A program made the position numbers and the translations under genes. From assembly GCA_022071965.1 (NCBI GenBank), contig JAJVIQ010000004.1:62001-126000 (forward strand): a stretch of DNA of 64,000 nucleotides, read 5' to 3'. Shown here one piece after another: positions 8,087 to 16,949 of the stretch (position 1 is the stretch's first letter; each line of letters starts with the position of its first letter). Source of the stretch: Gammaproteobacteria bacterium (lineage in GTDB: Bacteria > Pseudomonadota > Gammaproteobacteria > JAJPIJ01). The notes below the pieces were generated by a model, which searched no databases, had not been told where the DNA came from, and was given only the letters and a program-made list of their open reading frames with translations.

Positions 8087-10048
8087 TTACGCGGAGCGCT
8101 CCACCACCAGCCGCGAGCGCATCTCCAGGTGCAGGGCGTGGCAGAAGTGCGTGCAGTACGCCCAGTAGACCCCCGGCTTCTCGGCGATGAAGGTCACCGA
8201 CTTCGCCTCCTGCGGGTTGACGATGAAGTTGATGTTGTATTTCGGGATCGCGAAGCCGTGGCTCAGGTCCTCCACCTTGTCGAGGTTGGTGACGATGAGG
8301 GTGACCTCGTCGCCCTGCCTGACGCGGATCTCCGGCAGTCCGAAGGCCGGCGCGATCGCCGTGAGGTGCACGGTGACCTTGCTGCCGTCGCGCTCGATGC
8401 GCGAGCCGCCCATGTCCTTGGTCGCGAGCGGGAAGTCATCGATGTTGCGGACCTGCGTGGTCTTGACGGCGTCGCGCTTGACGATGATGAAGTCGTGCGG
8501 CTCGGGGTAGACCGGCGCCTCGTGCAGGGTCACCATCTTCTCGCCGGAGATGTCGATGAGCACCTCGTTCTCCGGGTGCAGCGGTCCCACGGGCAGATAC
8601 CGGTCCTTGGAGAACTTGCAGCCGATGGCCAGGTACACGCCGTCACACTCCCTGGTCTCGCTCATCGAGGCATTGAGGTGCCCGGGCTGGTAGTGCACGT
8701 CGATGCGGTCGACGACCACCTTGGCGTTCTTGTCGCCCTTGAAGGCCGCGATCGCGGCCTCGATGTTCCACTTGACGACCTGGCTGTCGAGGAACAGGGT
8801 CGTGAACGCATGGCCGCGCCCGTCGAACGCGGTGTGCAGGGGACCCAGGCCGATCTCCGGCTCGGCCACGACGGCGTCGCGCGGATCCTTGAGGTTGCCC
8901 TCGAACCACTCGAGCACCTTCGCCAGCTCGATGACCGAGGCAGTCGGCGACAGCTTGCCGGAGCAGATGAAGTACTTGCCGTCCGGGCTGGCGTTGACGC
9001 CGTGCGGATTCTTCGGGATGGGCACGTAGGCCACCAGCGCGGTCTTCGGATCGGCGTTCGAGGCCCTGGTGCCGTCGACCACCGGCGTGTCCGAGCCGGG
9101 GATCGTGAAGACCTTTCCGTCCTTCACCGCCTGCTCGATGCGCGCGATGTCGAAGAAGATGCAGGCATCGCGCTCCGCCGACATCATCTCGCCGTAGACC
9201 ATCCCGTTCTCGGTGTTGTACTGGTTGGAGGCCGCGAGCTTCCCGTCATAGGAGGTCGCGACGAGGTCCATGTTGCCGTCGATCTTGCACTGCCAGCGCA
9301 CTTCCATGGTCTCGGCGTCCACGCACGTGAACATGGAATAGTATTGCGTGGTGTCGTCCATGTTGCCGCCGTCGTTCGGCAGCGGCAGGGTGAACTCCCC
9401 ACCGCAGAACACGCGTGTGGTGCGGTTGATTGCCGGATCCACCGGGTCGCGCTTGTCGGGGAAGATGCCGTGGAAGCCCTGGATGTTCGGCAGCTCCGTG
9501 ATCCTGTCGCATTCCAGCAGGTCGCCGCGTATCCGGCCGAGGCGTCCGTGGATCTTGTCGTTGACCCAGAAGTACCTGCCGTCGTAGGTGCCGTCGCTGT
9601 AGGAGCCGTGCACGTGATGGGTGTCGCCGGTCGTGTACTTCAGCCGGCCGTCGGGCAGGGTGCCGATGACCGCCCTGGACTCGTTGGTGATGCCCCAGCC
9701 GCTCATGGGGTCGATGTTGAAGACGGGAATTCGCTTGATCTCGCGGCTGGAGGGGATGCCGAGTACGCGCACCTCGCCGGAGTGGCCGCCGCTCCAGACG
9801 CCGTAATACTCGTCGAGCTGTCCGGGCTTGATCTCCGCGCTGTGCGCCGCGCCGGCGTCAGCGGCGGCGGGCGCGGCCGTGCCCGGGCCGGGGGGCTGCT
9901 TGCCGCAGGAGGCCAGTCCGGCCGCCACGCCGGCGCCGGTCAGCCCGACCCATGCCGCGGTGGAGAGGAATTGGCGGCGATGGACGCCGTCGTGTTGCGT
10001 GGGCTCGGTGCCATCGGGGATCTCTGAACTGTCGGTCGCCTTGGTCAT
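8087..10048 (-). CDS. nosZ: NosZ, Tat-exported nitrous oxide reductase (clade I type)
   Basis: The 653-residue enzyme reduces N2O to N2 in the periplasm. It has a twin-arginine signal (RRQFLS at residues 24-29), the N-terminal seven-bladed propeller with CuZ-type histidine segments such as DTHHVHGSY, and a C-terminal cupredoxin CuA domain. The CuA ligand motif reads CTHFCHALHLEM, giving Cys632, Cys636, His640 and Met643. A Tat signal together with this CuA motif places it in the classical (clade I) group. It is the first gene of the operon, ahead of nosR, whereas nosR commonly comes first. The 5' region carries an FNR/DNR-type box. Confidence 0.97.
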   Translation of the reverse strand: MTKATDSSEIPDGTEPTQHDGVHRRQFLSTAAWVGLTGAGVAAGLASCGKQPPGPGTAAPAAADAGAAHSAEIKPGQLDEYYGVWSGGHSGEVRVLGIPSSREIKRIPVFNIDPMSGWGITNESRAVIGTLPDGRLKYTTGDTHHVHGSYSDGTYDGRYFWVNDKIHGRLGRIRGDLLECDRITELPNIQGFHGIFPDKRDPVDPAINRTTRVFCGGEFTLPLPNDGGNMDDTTQYYSMFTCVDAETMEVRWQCKIDGNMDLVATSYDGKLAASNQYNTENGMVYGEMMSAERDACIFFDIARIEQAVKDGKVFTIPGSDTPVVDGTRASNADPKTALVAYVPIPKNPHGVNASPDGKYFICSGKLSPTASVIELAKVLEWFEGNLKDPRDAVVAEPEIGLGPLHTAFDGRGHAFTTLFLDSQVVKWNIEAAIAAFKGDKNAKVVVDRIDVHYQPGHLNASMSETRECDGVYLAIGCKFSKDRYLPVGPLHPENEVLIDISGEKMVTLHEAPVYPEPHDFIIVKRDAVKTTQVRNIDDFPLATKDMGGSRIERDGSKVTVHLTAIAPAFGLPEIRVRQGDEVTLIVTNLDKVEDLSHGFAIPKYNINFIVNPQEAKSVTFIAEKPGVYWAYCTHFCHALHLEMRSRLVVERSA

Positions 10049-10168
10049 TTTGACCTCCGGTGTGATGCGTCAAGTGTGTCCGGCGGGCGGCGCTCCGGGC
10101 AGGTGCCGTCCGTCACCCAGGAAGCTTTTTCCTGCGGCAAAATGTCGCACCGGCAGGCTGCGGCGAAC

Positions 10169-10182
10169 TTGATGGCTGTCAA
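10169..10182 (-). promoter_or_regulatory. FNR/DNR-type box for nosZ
   Basis: The 14-base site TTGATGGCTGTCAA differs from the TTGAT-N4-ATCAA consensus by one base. Its centre is about 128 bases from the nosZ start. A class II position (-41.5) would put the nosZ transcript start near 10134, leaving a leader of about 86 bases. The adjacent Dnr-type regulator is the obvious candidate to bind it. Confidence 0.75.
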
Positions 10183-10264
10183 CTCGGGAGGGGCCCGTCC
10201 GGCCTTCGCGCGCCGCCCTTGACGCCGATCACCTTCCCCGCGCGGCCCCGGGGCGGGGCGGCGC

Positions 10265-10278
10265 TTGACGGATGTCAA
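10265..10278 (+). promoter_or_regulatory. FNR/DNR-type box for the DUF2249 gene
   Basis: TTGACGGATGTCAA is a perfect TTGAC/GTCAA inverted repeat with a 4-base spacer, one base per half-site from the FNR consensus. It lies 59 bases before the DUF2249 start. A class II arrangement would place the transcript start near 10313. It could also act as a second, distal site for divergent nosZ. Confidence 0.7.
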
Positions 10279-10337
10279 GGGTTGTCGCGACGCGGGCCGG
10301 TGAGAATGGCCGCGTCCACGGCATGGAGGGAGGAAGG

Positions 10338-10547
10338 ATGAGAACCGAGATCGACGCGCGCGAGATGCTGCCTCCCGAGCCCTTCGAGCGGGTGGTGGCG
10401 GCGCTGGAGACGTTCGCGCCAGGCGATGAAATCGTGCTGCTGCTCTATCGGGAGCCTTATCCCCTCTACGACATGCTGGCGCGCAACGGCTACCGCTACA
10501 GCACGGAGCACGACGAGGACGGCACCGTGCGCGTGCGCATCGGCTGA
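10338..10547 (+). CDS. DUF2249 small protein
   Basis: A 69-residue protein of the DUF2249 type, with the family-like pattern LPPEPFERVVAALE, then GDEIVLLLYREPYPLYDML, then a glutamate-rich end. DUF2249 genes are often found beside denitrification and nitric-oxide-related genes, but their biochemistry is not settled. The ATG at 10338 is chosen because a strong GGAGGGAGG purine run (10325-10333) precedes it; an in-frame ATG at 10323 lies before that site. Its promoter region is shared with divergent nosZ and contains an FNR-type box, so co-induction under low oxygen or NO is likely. Confidence 0.8.
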   Translation: MRTEIDAREMLPPEPFERVVAALETFAPGDEIVLLLYREPYPLYDMLARNGYRYSTEHDEDGTVRVRIG

Positions 10548-10696
10548 GCCGCGCTCCGTCCGTTACCGGGAGCACGCACGCGGGCCGATATCTCTCTGCG
10601 CCCGGCCGGGCGGCATGGGTGCTCTTGCCTGCAACGCCGCTGCGGGGCCGGCCGCGCCCGGGGCCGTGCGGTGCGAGCTTGTTCGCGCAGGCCGGA

Positions 10697-11392
10697 TCAG
10701 CCGGCGAATTCCCGCAGGCGCCGCAGGTCGTGTATGACGATGTGCCGGCCGTTGACGGAGATGAGGCCTTCCTCGACCAGCCGGTGCTGGACCCGCGAAT
10801 AGGACTCGGGCGTGAGATTCAGGCGTGAGGCGATCACGTGCTTGGAGGTCGGCAGATCGATCTCCACCCGCCCGTGCGATCCCGGATCGCTCTCGCCCAC
10901 CGCCTGCAGCAGGAAACCGATCACGCGCTCCAGGCCCGAGCGCAGCGAGTAGGACTCCACGTCCTGCACCAGGGTATGCAGCCGCATCGACAGCCCGGCG
11001 AGCATGCGCCGCGCGAACATCGGGTCCCTTTCCAGCAGCAGGAACACCGGTTCGCGCGGGATGCGCAGTACGAGGGAATCCACCAGTGCCGCGGCGAACA
11101 CCGGATAGGGGCGATCCATGAACATGACCGCCTCGCCGAAGCTCTGGTTCGGCCCGAGGATGTCCACCACCTTCTCGTCGCCCTGCGCCGAGGAGAAGCC
11201 GAGCTTGATCTGTCCCCTCACCACGACGTAGAAGCCGGTCGCGGGGTCGCCCTTGTTGAACAGGAAATCGCCGCGCTGGAGCGCTCTCTCGCGCGTGCCC
11301 GCGGCGACGGTTGCGATCGCGTCCGGATGGACGTTGGCGAAGATCGGCAGTCGCAGCAGGGTTGCGTGGATGTCCGAGTTGGCTGGCTGCAT
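10697..11392 (-). CDS. dnr: Crp/Fnr-family regulator, Dnr type
   Basis: A 231-residue regulator with an N-terminal cyclic-nucleotide-binding fold, a dimer helix, and a C-terminal winged helix around residues 170-200. The recognition helix has PESYSR, keeping the E-x2-SR pattern that in FNR reads TTGAT half-sites, so the two boxes upstream are plausible targets. The protein contains no cysteine at all, so it cannot hold the FNR 4Fe-4S cluster. That fits the Dnr/NnrR group, in which NO is sensed, in studied members through haem. It is convergent with the DUF2249 gene. The assignment to Dnr rather than another cysteine-free Crp/Fnr protein is inferred from context. Confidence 0.82.
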   Translation of the reverse strand: MQPANSDIHATLLRLPIFANVHPDAIATVAAGTRERALQRGDFLFNKGDPATGFYVVVRGQIKLGFSSAQGDEKVVDILGPNQSFGEAVMFMDRPYPVFAAALVDSLVLRIPREPVFLLLERDPMFARRMLAGLSMRLHTLVQDVESYSLRSGLERVIGFLLQAVGESDPGSHGRVEIDLPTSKHVIASRLNLTPESYSRVQHRLVEEGLISVNGRHIVIHDLRRLREFAG

Positions 11393-11492
11393 GCGTACCC
11401 CGTTCCGATCACTCCTACCGCGGGCCTTCCGCAGGCCTTGCGCGGACGCGCCGCACGGGCGCGCGTCGCAGTGATGGTTGAACTGGCCCGCG

Positions 11493-11498
11493 ATTATA
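11493..11498 (-). promoter_or_regulatory. -10 element upstream of dnr
   Basis: A perfect TATAAT on the minus strand lies about 100 bases before the dnr start and just after the mutH stop. I see no good -35 hexamer 17 bases upstream in this GC-rich stretch, so an activator may be needed. No full FNR box is apparent here. Confidence 0.4.
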
Positions 11499-11527
11499 GC
11501 GAGGCGCGCGGCCTCTCGCCGCCGCCG

Positions 11528-12211
11528 TCAGCGCAGCGGGGCGTACACGCGCCCCAGTATGGCGGCGGTGAACCGCGGGCGTAGGTAGAAACCGAGGGGC
11601 AGGGCGGCGGCGCGGACACCGTCGCCGTCGCTGACCGGGGTGCGGGAGCCGCCGCTCGCCGCCTTCGGGCGCACCTGAAGGACGGCGCCCATCTCGCCGC
11701 GGATCTGGTCGCTGCGTCCCAGTGCGATGAGCTCCATGTGCTCCTCCCAGTCCCGGCGCAGCAGGGCCTCTTCGCGGGTGTCGGGGCTCCACAGGATCGC
11801 CTGACCTATGTGCCGCATCGGAAGGGCGATCGCTGCCGCCGCTTCCACCGGCACCCACAACACGCGCGCGAGCTTGGCGCGGGCGACGGAGGTCTCCCAG
11901 TGCGCGCCCGCCGCCTCGCGCATGGAGATCGCGCAGACGTGGGTGGATTCCTTCGGGGCCCCCTGGGCGTCCACCGGCAGGGTCTTCACCTCGATCCCGA
12001 GCTCGGGAAAGTCCGGTTCCGGTCTCGAACCGGCGCTGGCGCCGAGCGCGAGCTCGACGAGCTCGCCGACCCAGCCCTTGGCACGGCGCAGGTCCGACGG
12101 TACCGGTCGCCGCAGCGAGGCGGCCACCTCGCCGAGCCTCGCGCCGGCGAGCGCGCGTGCGCGACCCAGCAGCTCCTCCTCCGTGCGCGGCCGCGGTGCG
12201 GCTGCCGCCAC
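11528..12211 (-). CDS. mutH: MutH, methyl-directed mismatch repair endonuclease
   Basis: MutH nicks the unmethylated strand at hemimethylated GATC sites during mismatch repair. With the GTG start at 12211 the protein has 227 residues, close to E. coli MutH (229). The catalytic set D-x6-E-x-K is present as DFPELGIEVK, giving Asp67, Glu74 and Lys76. Other family blocks are KGWVGELVELALGASAGS, ILWSPDTREE and LPLGFYLRP. A longer reading from ATG 12262 would overlap glnD by 43 bases and add residues that E. coli MutH lacks. The gene follows glnD directly, 8 bases after its stop. Confidence 0.93.
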   Translation of the reverse strand: MAAAAPRPRTEEELLGRARALAGARLGEVAASLRRPVPSDLRRAKGWVGELVELALGASAGSRPEPDFPELGIEVKTLPVDAQGAPKESTHVCAISMREAAGAHWETSVARAKLARVLWVPVEAAAAIALPMRHIGQAILWSPDTREEALLRRDWEEHMELIALGRSDQIRGEMGAVLQVRPKAASGGSRTPVSDGDGVRAAALPLGFYLRPRFTAAILGRVYAPLR

Positions 12212-12219
12212 GCGGCCGC

Positions 12220-14859
12220 CTAGTCCTGCGCCAGCGTCTCGGTGATCGAGCGGCGCAGGCACTCGAACGTCACCTCGTCGCGCAGGGGCCTGCCCTCCAT
12301 GTCGGTGAGGAAGAACAGGTCCTCGACCCGCTCCCCGAAGGTGGCGATGCGGGCGTTCTGAAGCCGGACGCGGCAGAAGCGCATACCCTGCGCGATGCGG
12401 GCCAGGACGCCCGGACGATCCGTCGTGATCACCTCCATGATCGTGCGTTTGCTCGCCTTGTCGTCGCTGAAGGTGATCCGCGTCGGCACCGAGAAGCTGC
12501 GCAGCTTGCGCGACGGGCGTCTGAACTGCGTGGCAGGCAGCGTGCGGGCGCTGATGTTGCGCTCGATCGTCGAGACGATCTCATCGGCGCGATAGCCGCG
12601 CTCGATGGGCTTGCCGCTGTCGGCGTCGAGCACGATGTAGGTGTCGAGCGTGTAGCCGTTCTCCGAGGTGATGATGCGCGCGTCATGCACGGTGAGGCCG
12701 AGCTGATCGAGCGTGTGGGTCGAGACCGCGAACAGGAAATCCTGGTCGCGCGCGTACACGAAGATCTCGGTGCCGCCGCGTCGCGGGTTGGGGCGCAGCA
12801 GCACCAGCGGCGCGGGGTTCTCGCCGTGGCCGAGTATCACCTCGGTGTGCCACGCGATCTCCTCCGGCGTGTGGCGCAGAAAGTAGTCCTCGCCGAGCGC
12901 GTTCCACTGCCCGAGGACGGCGTCCTTCGTGAGCGACTTGCGGCAGAGCATGGCCAACGCCTCGCCCTGCGCTTCCATGACACGTTCGCGCCGCTGTATC
13001 GGGTTCTCCAGGCCACGGCGCAGCGCGCCGAGCGTTCCGCGGTAGAGCTCGCGCAGCAGTGCGTCCTTCCAGCTCGTCCACAACGTGATGTTGGTGCCGC
13101 GGATGTCGGCGACCGTGAGCAGGTAGAGGTAATCGAGATGCGTCCTGTCGCCGAGGATGCCGGCGAAGTTGTTGACGACGTCCGGGTCCGAGACGTCCAT
13201 GCGCGTTGCCGTGCGCGACATGAGCAGGTGATTGCGCACCAGCCAGCCGACCAGCCTGGTGTCGTACTGGCTGAGCCCGTGCTGCTCGCAGAAGGTGACG
13301 GCCTCCTGCTCGCCCAGCTCGGAATGATCGCCGTTGCGCCCCTTGGCGATGTCATGGAACAGGCCGGCGAGATACAGCAGCTCGGGTTTGGGCAGCTGCG
13401 ACATGATCTCGCGGCACAGCGGCAGATCATCGTCGCGCTCCGGCGTCAGGAACTGCCGCAGGTTGCGCACCACCGTCAGCGTGTGCTCGTCGACCGTATA
13501 GACGTGGAAGAGGTCGAACTGCATGAGGCCGACAATCTTCCCGAACACGGGCAGATAGGCCTCGAGTACGCCATAACGGTGCATGCGCGCCAGCTCATGG
13601 CCGATGCGCCGCGGCTGGCGGATGATCTCCATGAACAGGCTGCGGTTGCGCAGATCGGCGCGGAAGTTCTCGTCGATGAGGTGGCGGTGATCGCGGATGA
13701 GGCGGATCGTGCTGGCGCGCACGCCCTGGATCGACGGATTCCTCTGCAGCAGCAGGAAGATCTCGAGCATGGCGAACCGGTAGCGGCTGAAGACCTGCCT
13801 GGAGGTGGCCTCGATGTAGCCGTTGCGAACCTGGAAGCGGGAGTTCAGCGCGATCACCTCGGCGGGCCTGTCGCTCTCGAGGATGGCCTCCGCGAACAAC
13901 TCCAGCAGCATCTCGTTCAGGCGCTGCAGTTCGAGCGCGGTGCGGTAGTACATCTTCATGAACTGTTCGACACCGCGATTGTTCGCGCCGTCGCGGAAGC
14001 CGAACTGCTCGGCGATCGCCCGCTGGTAGTCGAACAGCAGCCGATCCTCGCGCCGGCCGGCGAGCAGGTGCAGGCCGAAGCGTATGCGCCAGAGGAGGTT
14101 CTGGCCGGCATCGAGGGTCTTGAACTCCTCCTCGGTCAGAAAGCCGTGCCGGACCAGCTCGCGCAGCGTCTCGGCGCCGAAGTGCCGCTTCGCCACCCAG
14201 CCGATCACCTGTATGTCGCGCAGGCCGCCGGGGGCCTCCTTGATGTGCGGCTCCAGCCGCTGGGCGGAATCGTGGTGGCGATGGTGGCGGGCGATCTGCT
14301 CGGCGAGCTTGGCCTCGAAGAACGCGGCCGTCGGCCAGATGCTCTGCGGACCGGTCACCCGGCGCATCTCCTCGAACAGATCCGGATCGCCCGCGAGCAG
14401 GCGGGCCTCCATGAGATTGGTGACCACGGTGACGTCGCGCTCGGCCTCGTCGCGGCACTCGGCCACCGTGCGGACGCTGTGGCCGACCTCCAGCCCGATA
14501 TCCCAGAGGAAGGTGACGAACTGCTCGAGGCGCTGGCTCATGCCGCGATCGGCGCCCTCGGCTAGCACGACGGCGATGTCGACGTCGGAGCCCGGGTGCA
14601 GCTCACCGCGTCCGTAGCCGCCGACGGCCGCCAGCGCGAGTCCGGTCTCCGGCAGGCCGTTGGCCCGCCAGGCCTCGACCAGCACCTCATCGACCAGGCC
14701 TGCCATCTGCCGCACCAGGGATTCCACCGGCGCCCCCGCCTCGAAGTCCTGCCGCAGCCGCCCCCGGCCCTCGGTCAGGCGGCGCTTGAACAGGGCGATG
14801 GATTCGGTGGTGACGGCGGTCCGCTGGTCGACAGGTTCGGCGACCGGGGTGGCGCTCAC
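12220..14859 (-). CDS. glnD: GlnD, PII uridylyltransferase/uridylyl-removing enzyme
   Basis: GlnD senses glutamine and modifies PII proteins, controlling nitrogen assimilation. The 879-residue protein has the nucleotidyltransferase motif GGYGRGELHPGSDVD near residue 85, an HD hydrolase domain with FHDIAKGRNGDHSELG in the middle, and two C-terminal ACT domains that bind glutamine. The GTG at 14859 is used because it overlaps the map stop codon as GTGA and yields a near-standard length (E. coli GlnD is 890). The map-glnD order divergent from rpsB is a gammaproteobacterial arrangement. Confidence 0.96.
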   Translation of the reverse strand: MSATPVAEPVDQRTAVTTESIALFKRRLTEGRGRLRQDFEAGAPVESLVRQMAGLVDEVLVEAWRANGLPETGLALAAVGGYGRGELHPGSDVDIAVVLAEGADRGMSQRLEQFVTFLWDIGLEVGHSVRTVAECRDEAERDVTVVTNLMEARLLAGDPDLFEEMRRVTGPQSIWPTAAFFEAKLAEQIARHHRHHDSAQRLEPHIKEAPGGLRDIQVIGWVAKRHFGAETLRELVRHGFLTEEEFKTLDAGQNLLWRIRFGLHLLAGRREDRLLFDYQRAIAEQFGFRDGANNRGVEQFMKMYYRTALELQRLNEMLLELFAEAILESDRPAEVIALNSRFQVRNGYIEATSRQVFSRYRFAMLEIFLLLQRNPSIQGVRASTIRLIRDHRHLIDENFRADLRNRSLFMEIIRQPRRIGHELARMHRYGVLEAYLPVFGKIVGLMQFDLFHVYTVDEHTLTVVRNLRQFLTPERDDDLPLCREIMSQLPKPELLYLAGLFHDIAKGRNGDHSELGEQEAVTFCEQHGLSQYDTRLVGWLVRNHLLMSRTATRMDVSDPDVVNNFAGILGDRTHLDYLYLLTVADIRGTNITLWTSWKDALLRELYRGTLGALRRGLENPIQRRERVMEAQGEALAMLCRKSLTKDAVLGQWNALGEDYFLRHTPEEIAWHTEVILGHGENPAPLVLLRPNPRRGGTEIFVYARDQDFLFAVSTHTLDQLGLTVHDARIITSENGYTLDTYIVLDADSGKPIERGYRADEIVSTIERNISARTLPATQFRRPSRKLRSFSVPTRITFSDDKASKRTIMEVITTDRPGVLARIAQGMRFCRVRLQNARIATFGERVEDLFFLTDMEGRPLRDEVTFECLRRSITETLAQD

Positions 14860-15641
14860 GGGAACGGCTCGTCCGGGCGGCGGGTCAGGACCTCGAATCC
14901 CTCCCCGGTGACCAGCACGGTATGCTCCCACTGCGCCGAGAGGCTGCGGTCCTTGGTGACCACGGTCCAGCCGTCCGGCAGCAGGGTGACGAAGCGCTTG
15001 CCGGCATTGATCATCGGCTCGATCGTGAAGGTCATACCGGGCTCCAGCGGCAGTCCGGTGCCGGGCGTGCCGTAATGCAGCACCTGCGGCTCCTCGTGAA
15101 ACTGCCGTCCGATGCCGTGGCCGCAGTACTCCCGCACCACGGAGAAATTGTGGCTCTCGGCGTAATGCTGGATGGCCGCGCCGATGTCGCCAAGCCGCAC
15201 CCCCGGCCTTACCATCCGGATGCCCACGCACATGCTCTCGTAGCTCACCTCCGCGAGCCGGCGGGCGCGGATGCCGGGCTCCCCGACCAGGAACATCTTG
15301 CTGGTGTCGCCGTGATAGCCGTCCTTGATGACGGTGATGTCGATGTTGAGGATGTCGCCGTCCTTCAGCGGCCGGTCGTTCGGTATCCCATGGCAGACGA
15401 CGTGATTGATCGAGGTGCAGATGGATTTCGGGTAGCCGCGGTAGTTCAGCGGCGCCGGGACGGCCCGCTGCACCCCGACGATGTATTCGTGGCAGATCCG
15501 GTCCAGCTCGTTGCTGGTGACGCCGGGCCGGACGTGGGGCGCGATCATCTCGAGCACCCCGGCGGCAAGGCGGCCGGCGACCCGCATCCGCTCGATCTCC
15601 TCGGCGGTCTTGATGTTGACGGTAGTGGTCTTCTGCAACAT
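14856..15641 (-). CDS. map: Methionine aminopeptidase, type I
   Basis: This 261-residue enzyme removes the initiator methionine from nascent proteins. All five metal ligands of the family are recognisable: the two Asp in NIDITVIKDGYHGDTSK, the His in GHGIG, the Glu in TIEPM and the Glu in QWEHT. It is a type Ia enzyme, without the SH3-like or zinc-finger extension. The ATG at 15641 gives MLQKTTTVNIKTAEEIERM, a few residues longer than E. coli Map. It is transcribed divergently from rpsB. Confidence 0.96.
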   Translation of the reverse strand: MLQKTTTVNIKTAEEIERMRVAGRLAAGVLEMIAPHVRPGVTSNELDRICHEYIVGVQRAVPAPLNYRGYPKSICTSINHVVCHGIPNDRPLKDGDILNIDITVIKDGYHGDTSKMFLVGEPGIRARRLAEVSYESMCVGIRMVRPGVRLGDIGAAIQHYAESHNFSVVREYCGHGIGRQFHEEPQVLHYGTPGTGLPLEPGMTFTIEPMINAGKRFVTLLPDGWTVVTKDRSLSAQWEHTVLVTGEGFEVLTRRPDEPFP

Positions 15642-15734
15642 GGGTCTCTGCAACCTTCCTGCCGGCGGCAACGCGTCGGCGCGGCCGCCCCGCGAGCTGC
15701 CATCACCCCGGGATGGGACAACGGCCTGAGCCGT

Positions 15735-15763
15735 TTGTTGCCGTCCGGCTTGTATGGTATAAA
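15735..15763 (+). promoter_or_regulatory. Sigma-70-type promoter of the rpsB operon
   Basis: TTGTTG (15735-15740) and TATAAA (15758-15763) are separated by 17 bases. They lie about 170 bases before rpsB, leaving a long leader. In E. coli the rpsB leader is the site of S2 autoregulation; I cannot confirm that fold here. Confidence 0.6.
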
Positions 15764-15930
15764 GCGCCCGCTTTCGAAGCAAACCAAACCGGGCGCAACA
15801 GACACTTGCGCGTCCGGAATTCCGCACACGCGCCGCAACCCGCATCCGGGTGCCCCGCCGAGCAGGCTCGCCGGGGTTCGATGCCGGGGGTGCGTGGAGG
15901 CCCAACCCCATATTTGAGGAGTAGATCGCG

Positions 15931-16821
15931 ATGGCGGAAGTCACCATGCGCCAGATGCTGGAGGCCGGCGTGCATTTCGGCCACCAGACCCGCTACTGGC
16001 ATCCCAAGATGGCCCCCTACATCTTCGGGGAGCGCAACAAGGTCCACATCATCAATCTCGAGAAGACGATGCCGTTGTTCGGCGACGCCGTCAATTTCAT
16101 CGGCCGGCTGGCCGCGCGCAAGGGTACCATCCTGTTCGTCGGCACCAAGAAGGCCGCGCAGGAGGTGGTGCGCACCGAGGCGGCGCGCTGCGGCATGCCC
16201 TGGGTAGACCGCCGCTGGACGGGCGGCATGCTCACCAATTTCAAGACGGTCAAGCAGTCCATCAAGCGCCTGCGCGACCTCGAGCAGATGCAGTTGGACG
16301 GCACCTTCGAGCGGCTGGTCAAGCGCGAACAGTTGACGCTGACCCGCGAACTGGAGAAGCTCAACAAGAGCCTGGCCGGCATCAAGGACATGCCGGGGCT
16401 GCCCGACGCCCTGTTCGTCATCGACATCGGCCACGAGAAGATCGCGATCGCCGAGGCCAGGACCCTGGGCATACCGGTCGTCGGCATCGTCGACACCAAC
16501 AATAACCCGCTGGTCGTCGACTACCCGATCCCGGGCAACGATGACGCGATCCGGGCCATCCAGCTCTACGCCAAGGCCGCTGCGGACGCGGTGCTCGACT
16601 CGCGGCTGGCGATCGTCGAGGCGGCCGCCGAAAGGCGCGATGAGTTCGTCGAGCTGAACGAGGCCGGCGAGCCGGTCAACCTCCTCGCCCCGGAGGAGGA
16701 GAAGAAGGCCGCCCGCAAGAAGGTCGCCGCGCGCCGCCCGGCGGCGGCCCCGAAGAAGAAGGCCACGGTCAAGAAGAAGAGTATCCCCGGCCGCGCCGAG
16801 GAGGCTGGCGAGGCGGAGTAA
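15931..16821 (+). CDS. rpsB: 30S ribosomal protein S2 with basic C-terminal tail
   Basis: The 296-residue protein begins with the family pattern [19 protein letters not shown] and contains the usual blocks [26 protein letters not shown] and DTNNNP. The body matches the standard 30S S2 length of about 240 residues. Beyond that is a tail of roughly 50 residues, rich in Lys, Arg and Ala and ending in acidic residues. Low-complexity tails of this sort occur on S2 in various bacteria. It opens the rpsB-tsf-pyrH-frr translation cluster. Confidence 0.98.
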   Translation: MAEVTMRQMLEAGVHFGHQTRYWHPKMAPYIFGERNKVHIINLEKTMPLFGDAVNFIGRLAARKGTILFVGTKKAAQEVVRTEAARCGMPWVDRRWTGGMLTNFKTVKQSIKRLRDLEQMQLDGTFERLVKREQLTLTRELEKLNKSLAGIKDMPGLPDALFVIDIGHEKIAIAEARTLGIPVVGIVDTNNNPLVVDYPIPGNDDAIRAIQLYAKAAADAVLDSRLAIVEAAAERRDEFVELNEAGEPVNLLAPEEEKKAARKKVAARRPAAAPKKKATVKKKSIPGRAEEAGEAE

Positions 16822-16885
16822 TTCCGCGCTCCGGGGCCGGCCCGACGACCGGGCACGCGACGCGCTCGCATCTGCGTTCCGGCGG

Positions 16886-16919
16886 CGGCAGGCGATGGGG
16901 CACCGCCCACCGCCTGCCG
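16886..16919 (+). terminator. Hairpin between rpsB and tsf (attenuator candidate)
   Basis: Arms 16886-16899 and 16906-16919 form a 14-bp stem with one A-C mismatch and a 6-base loop. No T tract follows, so it is not a standard Rho-independent terminator. It may slow polymerase, protect the rpsB mRNA 3' end, or act as an attenuator between the two genes. Confidence 0.45.
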
Positions 16920-16949
16920 GTGAATCCAAAGCGATCTGGAGACTGGACG

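Noticed and set aside
5461-8190. 909-codon open frame on the plus strand
   Set aside because: It is the antisense of nosR, whose FMN and iron-sulfur motifs settle which strand is coding.
12212-12262. Longer N-terminus for MutH from ATG 12262
   Set aside because: It overlaps glnD by 43 bases and adds residues absent from E. coli MutH; the GTG at 12211 gives the standard length.
12157-14565. 802-codon open frame on the plus strand
   Set aside because: It is antisense to glnD and has shadow-type composition only.
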